Positions 1 to 8,293 are shown, counted from the stretch's first letter. The stretch is DNA of 64,000 nt from Phocaeicola faecalis (GCF_021730445.1 NZ_JADNRM010000012.1:1265-65264), one strand, 5' to 3'. Notes: generated by a model not told the origin, from the sequence alone. A program made the numbers and translations.

Positions 1-498
1 CGCAAGGCCTACAAACGCAGTGCCTCGGCACTTCCCCGCATCGCCTCGTTTATCGGCACCAGTAACCGGGAAGACCTGCTGGTGGACTGCACCGGCTCGC
101 GACGTTTTCTTTGTGTCAGCCTGGAACACGCCATAGACTGTACCACTCCCGTAGCCCATGAGCAACTGTACGCCCAGCTCAAGGCGGAGCTTCTGTCCGG
201 TGAACGTAGCTGGTTTAATAAAGAAGAGGAGCAGGCCATACAGCAACACAACGCCCTGTTCTACAAGCATGTACCCGAAGAGGAGGTGTTCCGCCTCTGC
301 TTCCGCTTTGCCACGGAAGAGGACCATCCGCAGGAGGTGCTGACCCTTTCCGCCACCCAGTTGTTCGAGCGGATGAAGTCCGTCCATCCCTCAGCCATGA
401 GGGGCATGACGGCCTACAGCCTGAGCCGCATCCTGCCCCAGTTGGGCGAGCGGGTACATACTGCCAAGGGGAATGTGTATCGGGTGGTGGAATGCTAG
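1..498 (+). CDS. VirE/VapE-like protein, C-terminal part (partial)
   Basis: The frame is open from the left edge, so only the last 165 residues are present and the start lies outside the window. Around residues 20-40 the segment TSNREDLLVD followed by TGSRRFLCV matches the conserved block after the ATPase core of VirE/VapE-type proteins. Bacteroides relatives are usually around 700 residues, combining a VirE-type N-terminus with a DUF3874-like C-terminus, and many belong to mobile elements. No catalytic Walker motif is visible because that part is missing. The fragment is clearly richer in G and C than the A/T-rich gene that follows, which fits a separate origin. The family call rests on one motif block, and the role (primase/helicase-like, element replication) is inference from the family. 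Confidence 0.65.
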   Translation, partial: RKAYKRSASALPRIASFIGTSNREDLLVDCTGSRRFLCVSLEHAIDCTTPVAHEQLYAQLKAELLSGERSWFNKEEEQAIQQHNALFYKHVPEEEVFRLCFRFATEEDHPQEVLTLSATQLFERMKSVHPSAMRGMTAYSLSRILPQLGERVHTAKGNVYRVVEC

Positions 499-632
499 GC
501 ATATTAGACAAGCGAAAGCTCGTTTTGTATCCTCTATAATATGCAAAAATATTAAAGAATAATAAAGATTGAAGCAGTCTATAAAGAAAAGCTCTACCTT
601 GTGCACTAATCTATAATAAAAAAAATAATATC
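499..632. other. AT-rich intergenic region, no gene seen
   Basis: This 134-bp A/T-rich spacer lies between the GC-rich VirE-like fragment and the TlpA-like gene. No hairpin terminator or full TAnnTTTGy element was found. The closest resemblance is TACCTTGTG around 595, which departs from the consensus. Confidence 0.4.
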
Positions 633-2150
633 ATGAGAAAATTACTATTTAGCAGCCTTCTTTTATTTGCCTCTCTTGTTGCACAAGCACAAGAAGAATA
701 TACGATTGAAGGTAAAGTGGAAGGTGTAAAAGACGGAACTCTTGTTTCTCTATTTTTACTTGACGGGAACGTAGGAAGTACAGTTGCTATGGATAGCATA
801 CATAACGGAACTTTCTATTTCAAACGGAAAGCAGGAGAAAGTGGTCTGGATATATTATCTCTTATGTGTACTCGTCAAAAAGGTTTTCCTCCTATGTCAC
901 TGAAAATTTATGCAACTCCAAATGCTAAAATAAAAGTGACAGGTACAAATACTTTAATTTATACTTGGGAGGTTAATAGTCCTGTTAAAGAACAGCAAGA
1001 ATACAATAATTTTACTATGGATTCACGCGATTTATGGGATGAGTACCAGCGATTGGTAATTAAAGAAAAAAGCTGTACTTCAGAAACCGAATGCAAAATA
1101 CTAGAAGCTAAACAAGATAGCATATCGGCAATAATCAGCAATAGAGAATTAAAGTTGATGCAAAAACTTCCTATTTCTAGTGTATGGATGGAGAAGCTAA
1201 ATAAATTAAGTATGTCTGTTAAGTATAATCCAAAATTCTCTTATAAAGAAGAAACATTAGCTTTATATAACAGACTAAATGAAGAACAAAAAGCCACTAC
1301 GATAGGACAGGCAATAACTGTAAACCTCTTTCCTCCTACAGTAGTTAAAGAAGGAGATGATATGGCAGATGCCGATCTATTCGATTTAAATGGGAAAATT
1401 TATCATTTGGAAGATTTTAAAGGAAAATATATGCTGCTTGATTTTTGGAGTAGCGGTTGTGGCCCTTGTATCATGGCACTGCCAGAAATGAAAGAGATTC
1501 AAGAACAATATAAAAACCGACTGACTGTTATTAGTATTAGCTCTGACACCAAAAGCCGATGGAAGGAGGCTTCGACACAACATGAAATGACTTGGCCAAA
1601 TTTAAGTGATCTGAAACAAACAGCCGGATTATATGCTAAATACGGTGTTCGTGGTATTCCTAATTATGTGCTTATTTCTCCGAATGGGAAAATTATGCAA
1701 ATGTGGACAGGATATGGCAAAGGCAGTTTGAAATTTAAAATGCGTAGATATTTGGATACTCCCAAACACGAAATGAGTATTATGCAACGTGGCAACACAA
1801 GAATCGTAAATTACCCGTCTATAACTTCAACCAATACTGATATTCTAGAGATAAAACAGGTAGAATTGACTGATACAGCTACCATTGTCCACTTTAATGC
1901 TTATTATACTCCTAAATATTGGATACAAGTAAGTCCAAATGCTAAATTAGTTGATGAAAAGGGGGTATCATATACTCTAAAAGGAGCTATAGGAATCACT
2001 CCTGGCGAGCATTTCTTTTTACCGGAAAGCGGACAAGCAGAAGTCAGCCTAATATTTGAAGCATTACCTTTGGAAACGAAAGTAGTTAATTTCACAGAAG
2101 GAACGGCTAAAAAAGATTGGCAGATAAATGGAATAAAGGTTTCTAAATAA
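633..2150 (+). CDS. Secreted TlpA-like thioredoxin-fold protein with DUF4369-like N-terminus
   Basis: The 505-residue product starts with a type I signal peptide (MRKLLFSSLLLFASLVAQAQ), so it should act in the periplasm or at the outer membrane. Residues 22-100 resemble the beta-rich DUF4369 domain that precedes thioredoxin domains in many Bacteroidetes proteins. Residues about 240-375 form a TlpA/AhpC-type thioredoxin domain with the redox motif CGPC in LDFWSSGCGPCIMALPEM and the cis-proline segment RGIPNYVL. A C-terminal extension of about 120 residues was not recognised. Members of this family act as thiol-disulfide reductases or relatives, and the substrate is unknown. The gene stands alone, with convergent module A downstream. 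Confidence 0.8.
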   Translation: MRKLLFSSLLLFASLVAQAQEEYTIEGKVEGVKDGTLVSLFLLDGNVGSTVAMDSIHNGTFYFKRKAGESGLDILSLMCTRQKGFPPMSLKIYATPNAKIKVTGTNTLIYTWEVNSPVKEQQEYNNFTMDSRDLWDEYQRLVIKEKSCTSETECKILEAKQDSISAIISNRELKLMQKLPISSVWMEKLNKLSMSVKYNPKFSYKEETLALYNRLNEEQKATTIGQAITVNLFPPTVVKEGDDMADADLFDLNGKIYHLEDFKGKYMLLDFWSSGCGPCIMALPEMKEIQEQYKNRLTVISISSDTKSRWKEASTQHEMTWPNLSDLKQTAGLYAKYGVRGIPNYVLISPNGKIMQMWTGYGKGSLKFKMRRYLDTPKHEMSIMQRGNTRIVNYPSITSTNTDILEIKQVELTDTATIVHFNAYYTPKYWIQVSPNAKLVDEKGVSYTLKGAIGITPGEHFFLPESGQAEVSLIFEALPLETKVVNFTEGTAKKDWQINGIKVSK

Positions 2151-2365
2151 AAGAAGTTTCCTAAAAAATTGTTTTCTACCATTTCTCATTAGCATCTCAT
2201 TAAAATTGGGACGAATTAAATTAAGCGATATTTAACTAATGGAACGCCAGATATCCGCCTTTCCTTTCCATCCGGATTGTGACAGGATGCCCATTGAGTG
2301 CGCTTACGCTCAAGGATTTTTGTGCATGAACCAAGAAAATCGTTTCAATCAAGTTCAATAAAAAA
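2151..2365. other. Intergenic spacer, nothing recognised
   Basis: This stretch lies between convergent genes. I see no open frame with a plausible start, no RNA gene and no strong repeat until the terminator hairpin that begins at 2366. Confidence 0.4.
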
Positions 2366-2412
2366 ATCGGGAAGTGAATAGAATCCGTTACCGGAGATAT
2401 TCACTTCCCGAT
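2366..2412 (-). terminator. Rho-independent terminator of the module A lipoprotein gene
   Basis: A 15-bp perfect inverted repeat (2366-2380 with 2398-2412; arm ATCGGGAAGTGAATA) encloses a 17-nt loop. Read on the minus strand it is followed directly by a run of seven T, the classic intrinsic terminator layout, 87 bp beyond the stop codon of the lipoprotein gene. Confidence 0.85.
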
Positions 2413-2445
2413 CGAATGGGATATAATTCTCAACTGAGAATTTGA

Positions 2446-2475
2446 AGCCGCCTCCCACTAAAGAGGAGGCTGGCT
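2446..2475 (-). terminator. Hairpin directly downstream of the module A lipoprotein stop
   Basis: AGCCGCCTCC pairs with GGAGGCTGGCT around a short loop, with one bulge. It lies 24 bp past the stop codon on the minus strand. It lacks a clear T run, so it may only be a 3' stabilising hairpin acting with the stronger terminator at 2366-2412. Confidence 0.5.
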
Positions 2476-2498
2476 TGAAATTGTTCAGGTTGTAATAA

Positions 2499-5400
2499 TT
2501 ACTTAGTTTTCAAAGTAATAGTAAATGGAACAGTCATAGTCTTATTCCAAGCATCTACTACAATAAGTTGCATTTCAACAGGTGCAGATTCCGTTACGCC
2601 TTCTGACAATTCATCAACAGCTGTAATAATTGTACTGCCTGCAAACTCATTAACATTCTTAGTTCCATCAAAGTTTTCTACATTCTTAATCAGAGCTTTT
2701 GCATATTCAGGATCAACCACCTTCAAATAAACTGCTTTAATCTTAGCATTGGCTTCTGTAGCTGCTGTTTCTCCAACTTTTATGTCTTTCACTACTGCAA
2801 AATTAACCTTGCCTGCATAAGTTGTAAACAAGTCATAAATAGCCTTATCATCATCCGCAACTTTTACAGGTGCATTATCTTCATATTTACGAACATAATA
2901 ATCGTTATGGCCAGCTGCTTTTACATAATATTTGTTCAAAACATCATCGTTATCAGTCCAAATCTCAGCAAGAGTTTTAACGCCTACATATTCTTTAGAA
3001 TCCGCATCACTTTCGGTTGCTGTATTTGCAGCCAACAAATAATATTTAGCTGTTCCTTGCTGTGCTTTCAAGATTGCGTCAGACTTGAATCCGAAGGCTT
3101 TCATATCTGCAACTACAATTTCAATCATCATATCATTCGCATCAACAGCAAACTTAAGTTTATCATCTGCACTGGCTACTGAAGGAATAGTACCATATTG
3201 ATAACCATTAACCTTAATGTCGCCACCTTTGACAGCAAACAAGTTATAAGTCTTACCCTTATCAGAACCCGCTACAAATACATTGCTCTTTATAGCTTTA
3301 GTTATGTCAATCTGATTAGTCTTGTCTTTACCGCCATATACAGCAGACAATTTATCTTCATTCATAACAATTGCCTTAGAAGCATCTTCGCTATAAACTT
3401 CTGATTTAACGATAACTTCGAAATCAAAGTCTACGGTATTATCGGTATTACCAAACAATGGATAAGTAGCACGAACCTTACGTACTTTGTACATTTGCTG
3501 CTCGGCATCCGTTACTTCCTCATCATCATCCCACTTATTAGCTTTCAATTTCGGAGAAGTTTCAATCCAGTTCGGGAATGCAAAATGAGTGTTATCACTA
3601 CCACCTTCTTCTACATAATTAGCATTATCCAAATCTTTAAATGTCACCGAACTAATATCACCTGTAATATAAGTCTTATCGATAATGATACCTTCGGTTA
3701 ATGTATAATTCACTTCATCATCAGTAGCAATTGACTTACCACCGGTAATTTGCAGAATTCCATTTTCTACGAAAGCAGGATTCAATTTAATAGCAGTAGT
3801 CGGATTAGAAACAGTCAATGTAGCTTCTGCAGAGAAGATAACAGTGTTACCGTTGGTAGAAGTCAATGTCAATACATATTCTTTCGGCAAGAACTTTTCT
3901 GCTGTATAGTTGTCAAGAGCATCACTTTCAGCTGTAGCATCCAAATTAAATCCGAATGTCACTGCATCGCCATTGTTCCATTTAGATGTAGCACTAGTGT
4001 AGGTAGTCTCCTTACCCTTAGCATTGTAGAATGTTACGGCAGCGTTATAAGCTACTTTTTTAGTTTCTGTGTCAGCATCATAACGAGTGGCAGTCAACTT
4101 CACATTAGCGCCATCACCGTTCAAGAAATTATCCAACTGAACAGCACTCAGACCAAGGTCTGCAATGTTCCATCTTAATGCAGCATCTGCAGGTTTAGCA
4201 GCCAAAGTAACCGACTTGTCAGCCAATTCGCCTGTTGCTTCCACACCTTGAGAAATAGTAAATGTTGCTTCTTTAGAAACAGCAGAACCATTCAAACCAA
4301 GAGCTGTCAATTTCAATGTTACAGAAATAGAAAGGTCACTGCTCGGCATCTTAGCAATAGTCAGCTTGCTGCCTTCAATAGACAATCCGTATTTCTCAAC
4401 CTGAACAGCGTTGGTTGCTTCAAGAATAAAGTAACCGTCATACTGGTTAGCCAAAGTGAACATAGCCTCTTCTGTATCCGATGGTTTTTCAAACACATCA
4501 ATTGTTTCTGCATATTTTGCTGATGCAGGGCTGGCAGGAGTAATAGTTACATCGCTGTTAATATCATCAGAATACACTTGATAAGCAAATGCAGTTCTTA
4601 CTACTGTTCCTTTTGCATTTTCCACCAGCAAAGAAGCATCTTTAACTTCTGCATAAGTCTTTTTAACAGCATCAAAGGCAGGTTCTACCTTCAAAGTCCA
4701 AAGACAATCGTTAGCACCGGCTACTCTTGTTTGCATTGCTCCGTCCACAAAAGTAGTACCTTCGGGCAAACCCTTAGAAGGAGTAGAAACAATAATATCG
4801 GCTACTTTACCCTTCACATCCAACAAACTGTATGAGAAATTGTCAGTCAGTTCAACTGTGGCAGGAGTAACAATCAAAGGCAGATTACCACCTTGTTTTA
4901 CAGTTTCATTCTTCTTAATGTCAGCAATTCCCGGGAAAGCCTTCAGCAATGCTTTAGACTCATCTTTTGTAGCATTCCATTTAGTCCACTTCGCTGTTTC
5001 AAATTTCACATTCACCTTGGCAGCCACAGCTTCCACTACAAATGCATCAGAAGTAGCAGGCAATGTAATATCCTGGAACTTACCAGTTTCATCAGCAATA
5101 TGCAAGATGTAAACGCCATCTTTTGCTACTACATATGCACTAGTGCCCTGAGCCGGGATTTCAGTAGTCTTTTCTACGAATTCGCCCTTAACGGCATCCC
5201 ATTCGTAAACTACCCACATGCCGTTGGCATCGATTTTTGGGGAAGGAGCTGTAACGCCTGCTTTTCCGTCTTCACCTACAGCCTGAGAATCGGTCTTTTC
5301 ACCGTCCTTATACCAGAAACCGTCTTCGCCGATAGTCCATTCAGTACCGTTCTTTCCGTCTGCACCCTTGATGCCGGTTACTGTCTGAGTAGTACCGTCA

Positions 5401-5621
5401 CTCATGGTTACAGTGAAACCATTTTCGATAGAAGAAATAGAGGTTACCCATTTTCCTTCGCCCACCAACTTCTGCAAAGCTGTAATAGCGTCTTTGTTGG
5501 AGTTAATTTGTTCTTGCAAGTCTTTGATGTCATCGTCGTAATCTTTACAAGACACAAATGTTCCTGTCGAGGTAACCATCAAGGCTCCGAACAGGATTGC
5601 ACTTAAAAACTTTTTGTTCAT
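2499..5621 (-). CDS. Large surface lipoprotein, module A (phase-variation candidate)
   Basis: The product has 1040 residues. The signal peptide ends in a lipobox (FVSC), and the next residues, KDYDDDI, match the acid-rich lipoprotein export signal of Bacteroides, so the protein is probably exposed on the outer surface. Residues 30-50 form a short heptad-like helix (DIKDLQEQINSNKDAITALQ), followed by a GxxG-rich patch (GIKGADGKNG) of DUF4988-like appearance. The remainder is long, threonine/alanine-rich and beta-like, with no enzyme motif. The module B lipoprotein (46897-49494) has nearly the same first 55 residues, but its body differs strongly. The AraC-type gene lies 44 bp upstream and is probably cotranscribed. 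S-layer-like protein, adhesin or glycan-coat protein are all possible, and I cannot choose among them. Confidence 0.8.
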   Translation of the reverse strand: MNKKFLSAILFGALMVTSTGTFVSCKDYDDDIKDLQEQINSNKDAITALQKLVGEGKWVTSISSIENGFTVTMSDGTTQTVTGIKGADGKNGTEWTIGEDGFWYKDGEKTDSQAVGEDGKAGVTAPSPKIDANGMWVVYEWDAVKGEFVEKTTEIPAQGTSAYVVAKDGVYILHIADETGKFQDITLPATSDAFVVEAVAAKVNVKFETAKWTKWNATKDESKALLKAFPGIADIKKNETVKQGGNLPLIVTPATVELTDNFSYSLLDVKGKVADIIVSTPSKGLPEGTTFVDGAMQTRVAGANDCLWTLKVEPAFDAVKKTYAEVKDASLLVENAKGTVVRTAFAYQVYSDDINSDVTITPASPASAKYAETIDVFEKPSDTEEAMFTLANQYDGYFILEATNAVQVEKYGLSIEGSKLTIAKMPSSDLSISVTLKLTALGLNGSAVSKEATFTISQGVEATGELADKSVTLAAKPADAALRWNIADLGLSAVQLDNFLNGDGANVKLTATRYDADTETKKVAYNAAVTFYNAKGKETTYTSATSKWNNGDAVTFGFNLDATAESDALDNYTAEKFLPKEYVLTLTSTNGNTVIFSAEATLTVSNPTTAIKLNPAFVENGILQITGGKSIATDDEVNYTLTEGIIIDKTYITGDISSVTFKDLDNANYVEEGGSDNTHFAFPNWIETSPKLKANKWDDDEEVTDAEQQMYKVRKVRATYPLFGNTDNTVDFDFEVIVKSEVYSEDASKAIVMNEDKLSAVYGGKDKTNQIDITKAIKSNVFVAGSDKGKTYNLFAVKGGDIKVNGYQYGTIPSVASADDKLKFAVDANDMMIEIVVADMKAFGFKSDAILKAQQGTAKYYLLAANTATESDADSKEYVGVKTLAEIWTDNDDVLNKYYVKAAGHNDYYVRKYEDNAPVKVADDDKAIYDLFTTYAGKVNFAVVKDIKVGETAATEANAKIKAVYLKVVDPEYAKALIKNVENFDGTKNVNEFAGSTIITAVDELSEGVTESAPVEMQLIVVDAWNKTMTVPFTITLKTK

Positions 5622-5676
5622 AATAGAAAAACTTTAAATTTATAAATTTAAAAAACTAAAATTGGTTATACATATT
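5581..5676. repeat. 96-bp segment identical to 49454-49549 (AraC/lipoprotein junction)
   Basis: Base by base this stretch is identical to 49454-49549. It covers the last codons of the AraC-type gene, the intergenic A/T-rich spacer and the first 41 bases of the lipoprotein gene, and similarity continues with a few mismatches further into the signal-peptide region. The two AraC-type genes use different stop codons in different frames within the shared block (5666 here, 49529 in module B), so the block is not kept only by selection on the regulator's protein sequence. Confidence 0.9.
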
Positions 5677-6163
5677 CTATCAGTTCCGAGGGCACAGCCC
5701 TCTGTTCTTGTTTCATATATCTTTTTGGAGAGACACCCGCTACCTTTTTAAAGGAAGTGTAAAACGTACTTCGCGATAGGAATCCGCATCGTTGGGGCAG
5801 TTCCTCCAACGGACATTTGCCTGAACGGAGCAGTTCCTTGGCATATTCCACCCGATAACCGTTCACCAAATCTTTCAGGTGACAGCCGAAGTAGCGGTTC
5901 ACCACGTTCGACAGATAGGTCTGGTTCGTTTCAATCATATCGCTCAGCTTATTCAGTGAGAGCTTCGGGTCAAGAAACACCTGGCGAACTTCCAAATAGT
6001 ACAATACATATTTATATAGCTCACAATCGACTTTCCTTGCCTGCTCCACGTTACGGTCTGCGAACTTCTGCTTCCAGTAAAGATGGGCAGCCCGGAAGAG
6101 CAGATTCTTCTGCCTTTCGGAAGTAAAGGTGCGCTTGTCGCGGTGTAGGAACAGGTAGTCCAT
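5666..6163 (-). CDS. AraC-type HTH regulator, module A
   Basis: The product has 165 residues. Residues about 70-155 form an AraC-family DNA-binding domain with two helix-turn-helix units (LSLNKLSDMIETNQTYLSNV and LEELPQRCGFLSRSTFYTSF), ending in the typical GVSPKRYMKQ. The first 65 residues are a short charged region rather than a sugar-binding cupin, so no ligand domain is apparent. It is close to the module B regulator (49529-50035) through most of its length, but the tails differ (SELIEYV versus SITNMYNQF). It precedes the surface lipoprotein gene on the same strand and probably regulates it, itself or both. The only -7-like elements upstream point the other way, so it is probably silent in this orientation. 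Confidence 0.85.
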   Translation of the reverse strand: MDYLFLHRDKRTFTSERQKNLLFRAAHLYWKQKFADRNVEQARKVDCELYKYVLYYLEVRQVFLDPKLSLNKLSDMIETNQTYLSNVVNRYFGCHLKDLVNGYRVEYAKELLRSGKCPLEELPQRCGFLSRSTFYTSFKKVAGVSPKRYMKQEQRAVPSELIEYV

Positions 6164-6211
6164 TGTACTCTCTTTTTATCGTCTCTATTTCAGATAAATA
6201 CACATTTTTCA

Positions 6212-6229
6212 AACCCTTAAAAAAGGGTT
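6212..6229 (-). other. Leader hairpin between invertible site and AraC gene
   Basis: AACCCTT pairs with AAGGGTT around a 4-nt loop. It would sit in the 5' leader of the module A transcript when the promoter faces left. On the minus strand it is followed by TTTGAAAAATG, a weak terminator-like context. An attenuating role is speculative. Confidence 0.4.
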
Positions 6230-6269
6230 GCGTTCGGTGCATCTCTTAGTAAGAGATACACCGAACGCA
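6229..6269. repeat. Inverted site A-left (41-bp palindrome)
   Basis: The core ATCTCTTAGTAAGAGAT (6241-6257) is palindromic apart from its central G at 6249. The symmetry extends outward 12 more bases on each side with one mismatch. The central base gives the site a direction. The partner at 6409-6441 has C in the centre on this strand and is therefore in inverted orientation. Confidence 0.9.
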
Positions 6270-6395
6270 CATAAACGACTTATTATTAATTATTTAAGCC
6301 GATAAAAAAGTATCCTACAACTTAAGACTAAAGATATTTTTGCATTTGTCTTGTGATTTTTCTTCTCAAAAAGTTTTAATTATCAAAACTTTGTG

Positions 6396-6404
6396 TAAAT
6401 TTGC
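6396..6404 (+). promoter_or_regulatory. -7 element pointing away from module A
   Basis: TAAATTTGC matches the Bacteroides -7 consensus TAnnTTTGy. It lies inside the right inverted site, within sequence shared with module B (TCAAAACTTTG just upstream). No -33 TTTG at the usual 19-nt spacing is seen, so strength is uncertain. Confidence 0.6.
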
Positions 6405-6408
6405 ATCG

Positions 6409-6441
6409 AAAAGTGTATCTCTTACTAAGAGATACACTTTT
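6409..6441. repeat. Inverted site A-right (33-bp palindrome)
   Basis: The core ATCTCTTACTAAGAGAT (6417-6433) is the reverse complement of the A-left core. The symmetry extends 8 bases outward on each side without mismatch, broken only by the central C at 6425. Confidence 0.9.
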
Positions 6442-6748
6442 TTTCTTCTTTCCCCGAAAATCTTATTCACTACATTATCAATCGGTTAAGTATCGATTGA
6501 CATTTCCTTTTCTCCTGAAAAGCAAGCATTAAAAGTTGTAAAGGTATTATAAATGAGGAGCTTAGAAATGTTTCGAAAAGAATGGATTGCTTCAGAAGGA
6601 GACTTAAGCTTTTTTCAAAAACTCCACCGACTTAAAAAAGTTACCATACAAAACTCGAAGACCTCCCTGAGTGCGCTGTTCTATGGGAAGCGTGGGAGGT
6701 CATATCATTACATTTTTTCTATAACAGCATCAAGCATACACAATATAC
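6442..6748. other. Spacer right of invertible site A, no convincing gene
   Basis: This 307-bp stretch holds one copy of the CTCCACC-type repeat (6613-6640, shared with 46390-46452) and the terminator of the pectate lyase gene. A 77-codon frame starting at 6553 runs through both of these and into the lyase 3' end, so I do not accept it. A transcript from the rightward -7 element would be non-coding and would run antisense to the lyase mRNA unless it stops near 6701. Confidence 0.5.
6660..6701 (-). terminator. Probable terminator of the pectate lyase gene
   Basis: GACCTCCC (6660-6667) pairs with GGGAGGTC (6694-6701). On the minus strand the hairpin is followed by TTCGAGTTTTG. It lies 48 bp beyond the lyase stop codon and could also stop rightward transcription from the invertible promoter. 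Confidence 0.6.
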
Positions 6749-8275
6749 CTAATTGGCAGGGTATGTACCTGCAACAAGGCTATTGAGATAAACTTCAAGA
6801 TTGGTATATTCAGGACTCAGATTATACTTCGCACCGTCTGACGCATCATTCGGATTGAGTCCCTGTATCACCTCCCATTCATCGGGCATTCCGTCACCGT
6901 CACTGTCTTTCAAGACTTCTGTCTGTTTGTATTCCGGCCATCCTTTTACATCTTTCTGACTGTCTATCAGTCCCAGCTTGCTGCCATTAGAACCGGTATA
7001 AGTAAAAGTCCCTTCACGAGTTTCTCTGACAATACGGCTGTCAACAGCATCGCGCGCCAAGGAAGCACCGGCATAATCCAGCACCGATTCATACGCTTGC
7101 CGGGCGGTTTCCGTAAAGCTTGTATCTGCAATAGGAAATTCGGCAGAAGAGAGAACTTCGGAAGCCGGAGCAAAATTGCCCTTAATCACGAATCCGGCAG
7201 CATTGGCCAAGTTCACAGTTTCCAGCTGCTTCCGCTGCTTATCAGACAGTGCAGGACAGGTAGAGTCGAAATAATTTCCTTTCAAATAAAAGACTCCGTG
7301 TGTCCCTTTCTTATTCTGATTCTTCCCATCATCTTCGTATGCCGTAAAAATGCGGGCATAAGAGGATTTTGTAGCCGTATAAGGACCCGGCTTATAGTAG
7401 TTGTTCACCAAGTTATAAGACCCGCCTTCACCGGCATAAGCTCCTTCATTGCCGAAATTGTAAATAACATTATTGCGCAAGTCCACCTTCTCTGCATCAG
7501 GACGCCCTGTATAACGGCTGCCGCAAAGACGTGGAGTACGGTTGCTGTGATGTGCCAACAGGTTATGATGGAACGTAGCCCCCTCTCCTCCCCAAATGCC
7601 GCCATAGCCATGAGCACCTTTGGCATGAACGGAATTTGTGAGACTTTCGCTTAAAATACACCATTGCATCGTAAACTCACCGGCACCATAGAAACTGCCA
7701 CACTCATCGGTACACCAACTTAAAGAACAATGATCCAGCATAATCTTCCTATTGCCGGAATGTCCGCCCATCGCATCATCTTCCGTTCTTGCCACATCTC
7801 CCATGCGGGAACGGATAAAACGGACAATGACGTTGTCGGCTCCTATATAAAAGGTATAATTACGGAGACAGATTCCATCTCCGGGAGCTGTCTGACCGGC
7901 AATAGTCACATCGCCATGCTTTATTTTTAAGGGCGATTGCAATTCAATGATACCGCTAACCGCAAATACAATGGTACGCGTACCTTTCTTTTCGACAGCC
8001 CAACGGAGGGTGCCTTCCGTCCCGTCGTCGGCAAGTGAAGTGACTGTATATACAGCCCCCCCTGCTCCGCCACTGACATAGCGCCCGGCTCCTGCCGCTC
8101 CAGGGAAAGCTAAAATGGTGGAACGGTCGGGAACAGGATATTCTGTCAGTGTACCGGGACTGTCAGGTGATTCCGGTCCCAACGGTATTTCAGGCAGGTC
8201 TCCATTGTCTATGCTCCCTTTACCGCAGGCTACAACTGATAAAAACAAGCCCGACAATATAATTTTTTTCATCAT
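6749..8275 (-). CDS. Pectate lyase-like lipoprotein (PL1 family)
   Basis: The product has 508 residues, with a lipoprotein signal peptide ending SVVAC. It has the right-handed beta-helix pattern of PL1: an opening AFPGAAGAGRYVSGG, then VTIAGQTAPGDGICLRNYTF, IVRFIRSRMGD, and GNRKIMLDHCSLSWCTDE with the calcium-binding acid region, followed by the basic segment SNRTPRLCGSRYTG where PL1 enzymes carry the catalytic arginine. The C-terminus has a calcium-type DSDGDGMPDEWE repeat. Such enzymes cleave polygalacturonate by beta-elimination, giving 4,5-unsaturated ends that GH105 and KduI act on later, which fits the neighbours. It is separated from the upstream lipoprotein gene by a terminator-like hairpin. 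Two ATG codons in tandem leave the start uncertain by one codon. Confidence 0.9.
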   Translation of the reverse strand: MMKKIILSGLFLSVVACGKGSIDNGDLPEIPLGPESPDSPGTLTEYPVPDRSTILAFPGAAGAGRYVSGGAGGAVYTVTSLADDGTEGTLRWAVEKKGTRTIVFAVSGIIELQSPLKIKHGDVTIAGQTAPGDGICLRNYTFYIGADNVIVRFIRSRMGDVARTEDDAMGGHSGNRKIMLDHCSLSWCTDECGSFYGAGEFTMQWCILSESLTNSVHAKGAHGYGGIWGGEGATFHHNLLAHHSNRTPRLCGSRYTGRPDAEKVDLRNNVIYNFGNEGAYAGEGGSYNLVNNYYKPGPYTATKSSYARIFTAYEDDGKNQNKKGTHGVFYLKGNYFDSTCPALSDKQRKQLETVNLANAAGFVIKGNFAPASEVLSSAEFPIADTSFTETARQAYESVLDYAGASLARDAVDSRIVRETREGTFTYTGSNGSKLGLIDSQKDVKGWPEYKQTEVLKDSDGDGMPDEWEVIQGLNPNDASDGAKYNLSPEYTNLEVYLNSLVAGTYPAN

Positions 8276-8293
8276 AACGTATATCTATTAAAA

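Larger units (their letters stand above)
6229..6441. promoter_or_regulatory. Candidate invertible promoter of module A
   Basis: Two oppositely oriented copies of the same palindromic site bound a 176-bp segment (centre to centre) that has no gene and carries TAnnTTTGy elements pointing right (6396-6404, and TATTTTTGC near 6335). No leftward element (RCAAAnnTA on this strand) is present between the site pair or between 6164 and 6229. The layout repeats at 50122-50340 before the second AraC/lipoprotein pair. Inversion would place the element in front of the AraC gene. This matches the known pattern of phase-variable promoters in Bacteroidales. The present orientation appears OFF for the module. 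No recombinase gene lies in the window. Confidence 0.75.

Noticed and set aside
4893-5606. 237-codon open frame on the plus strand within the module A lipoprotein gene
   Set aside because: It lies entirely opposite the real gene, has Cys/Ser/Phe-rich composition typical of an antisense shadow and lacks a credible start.
6553-6786. 77-codon frame right of invertible site A
   Set aside because: It passes through the CTCCACC repeat, the lyase terminator and the lyase 3' end, and the protein has no recognisable feature. A short transcript is possible, a protein is not supported.
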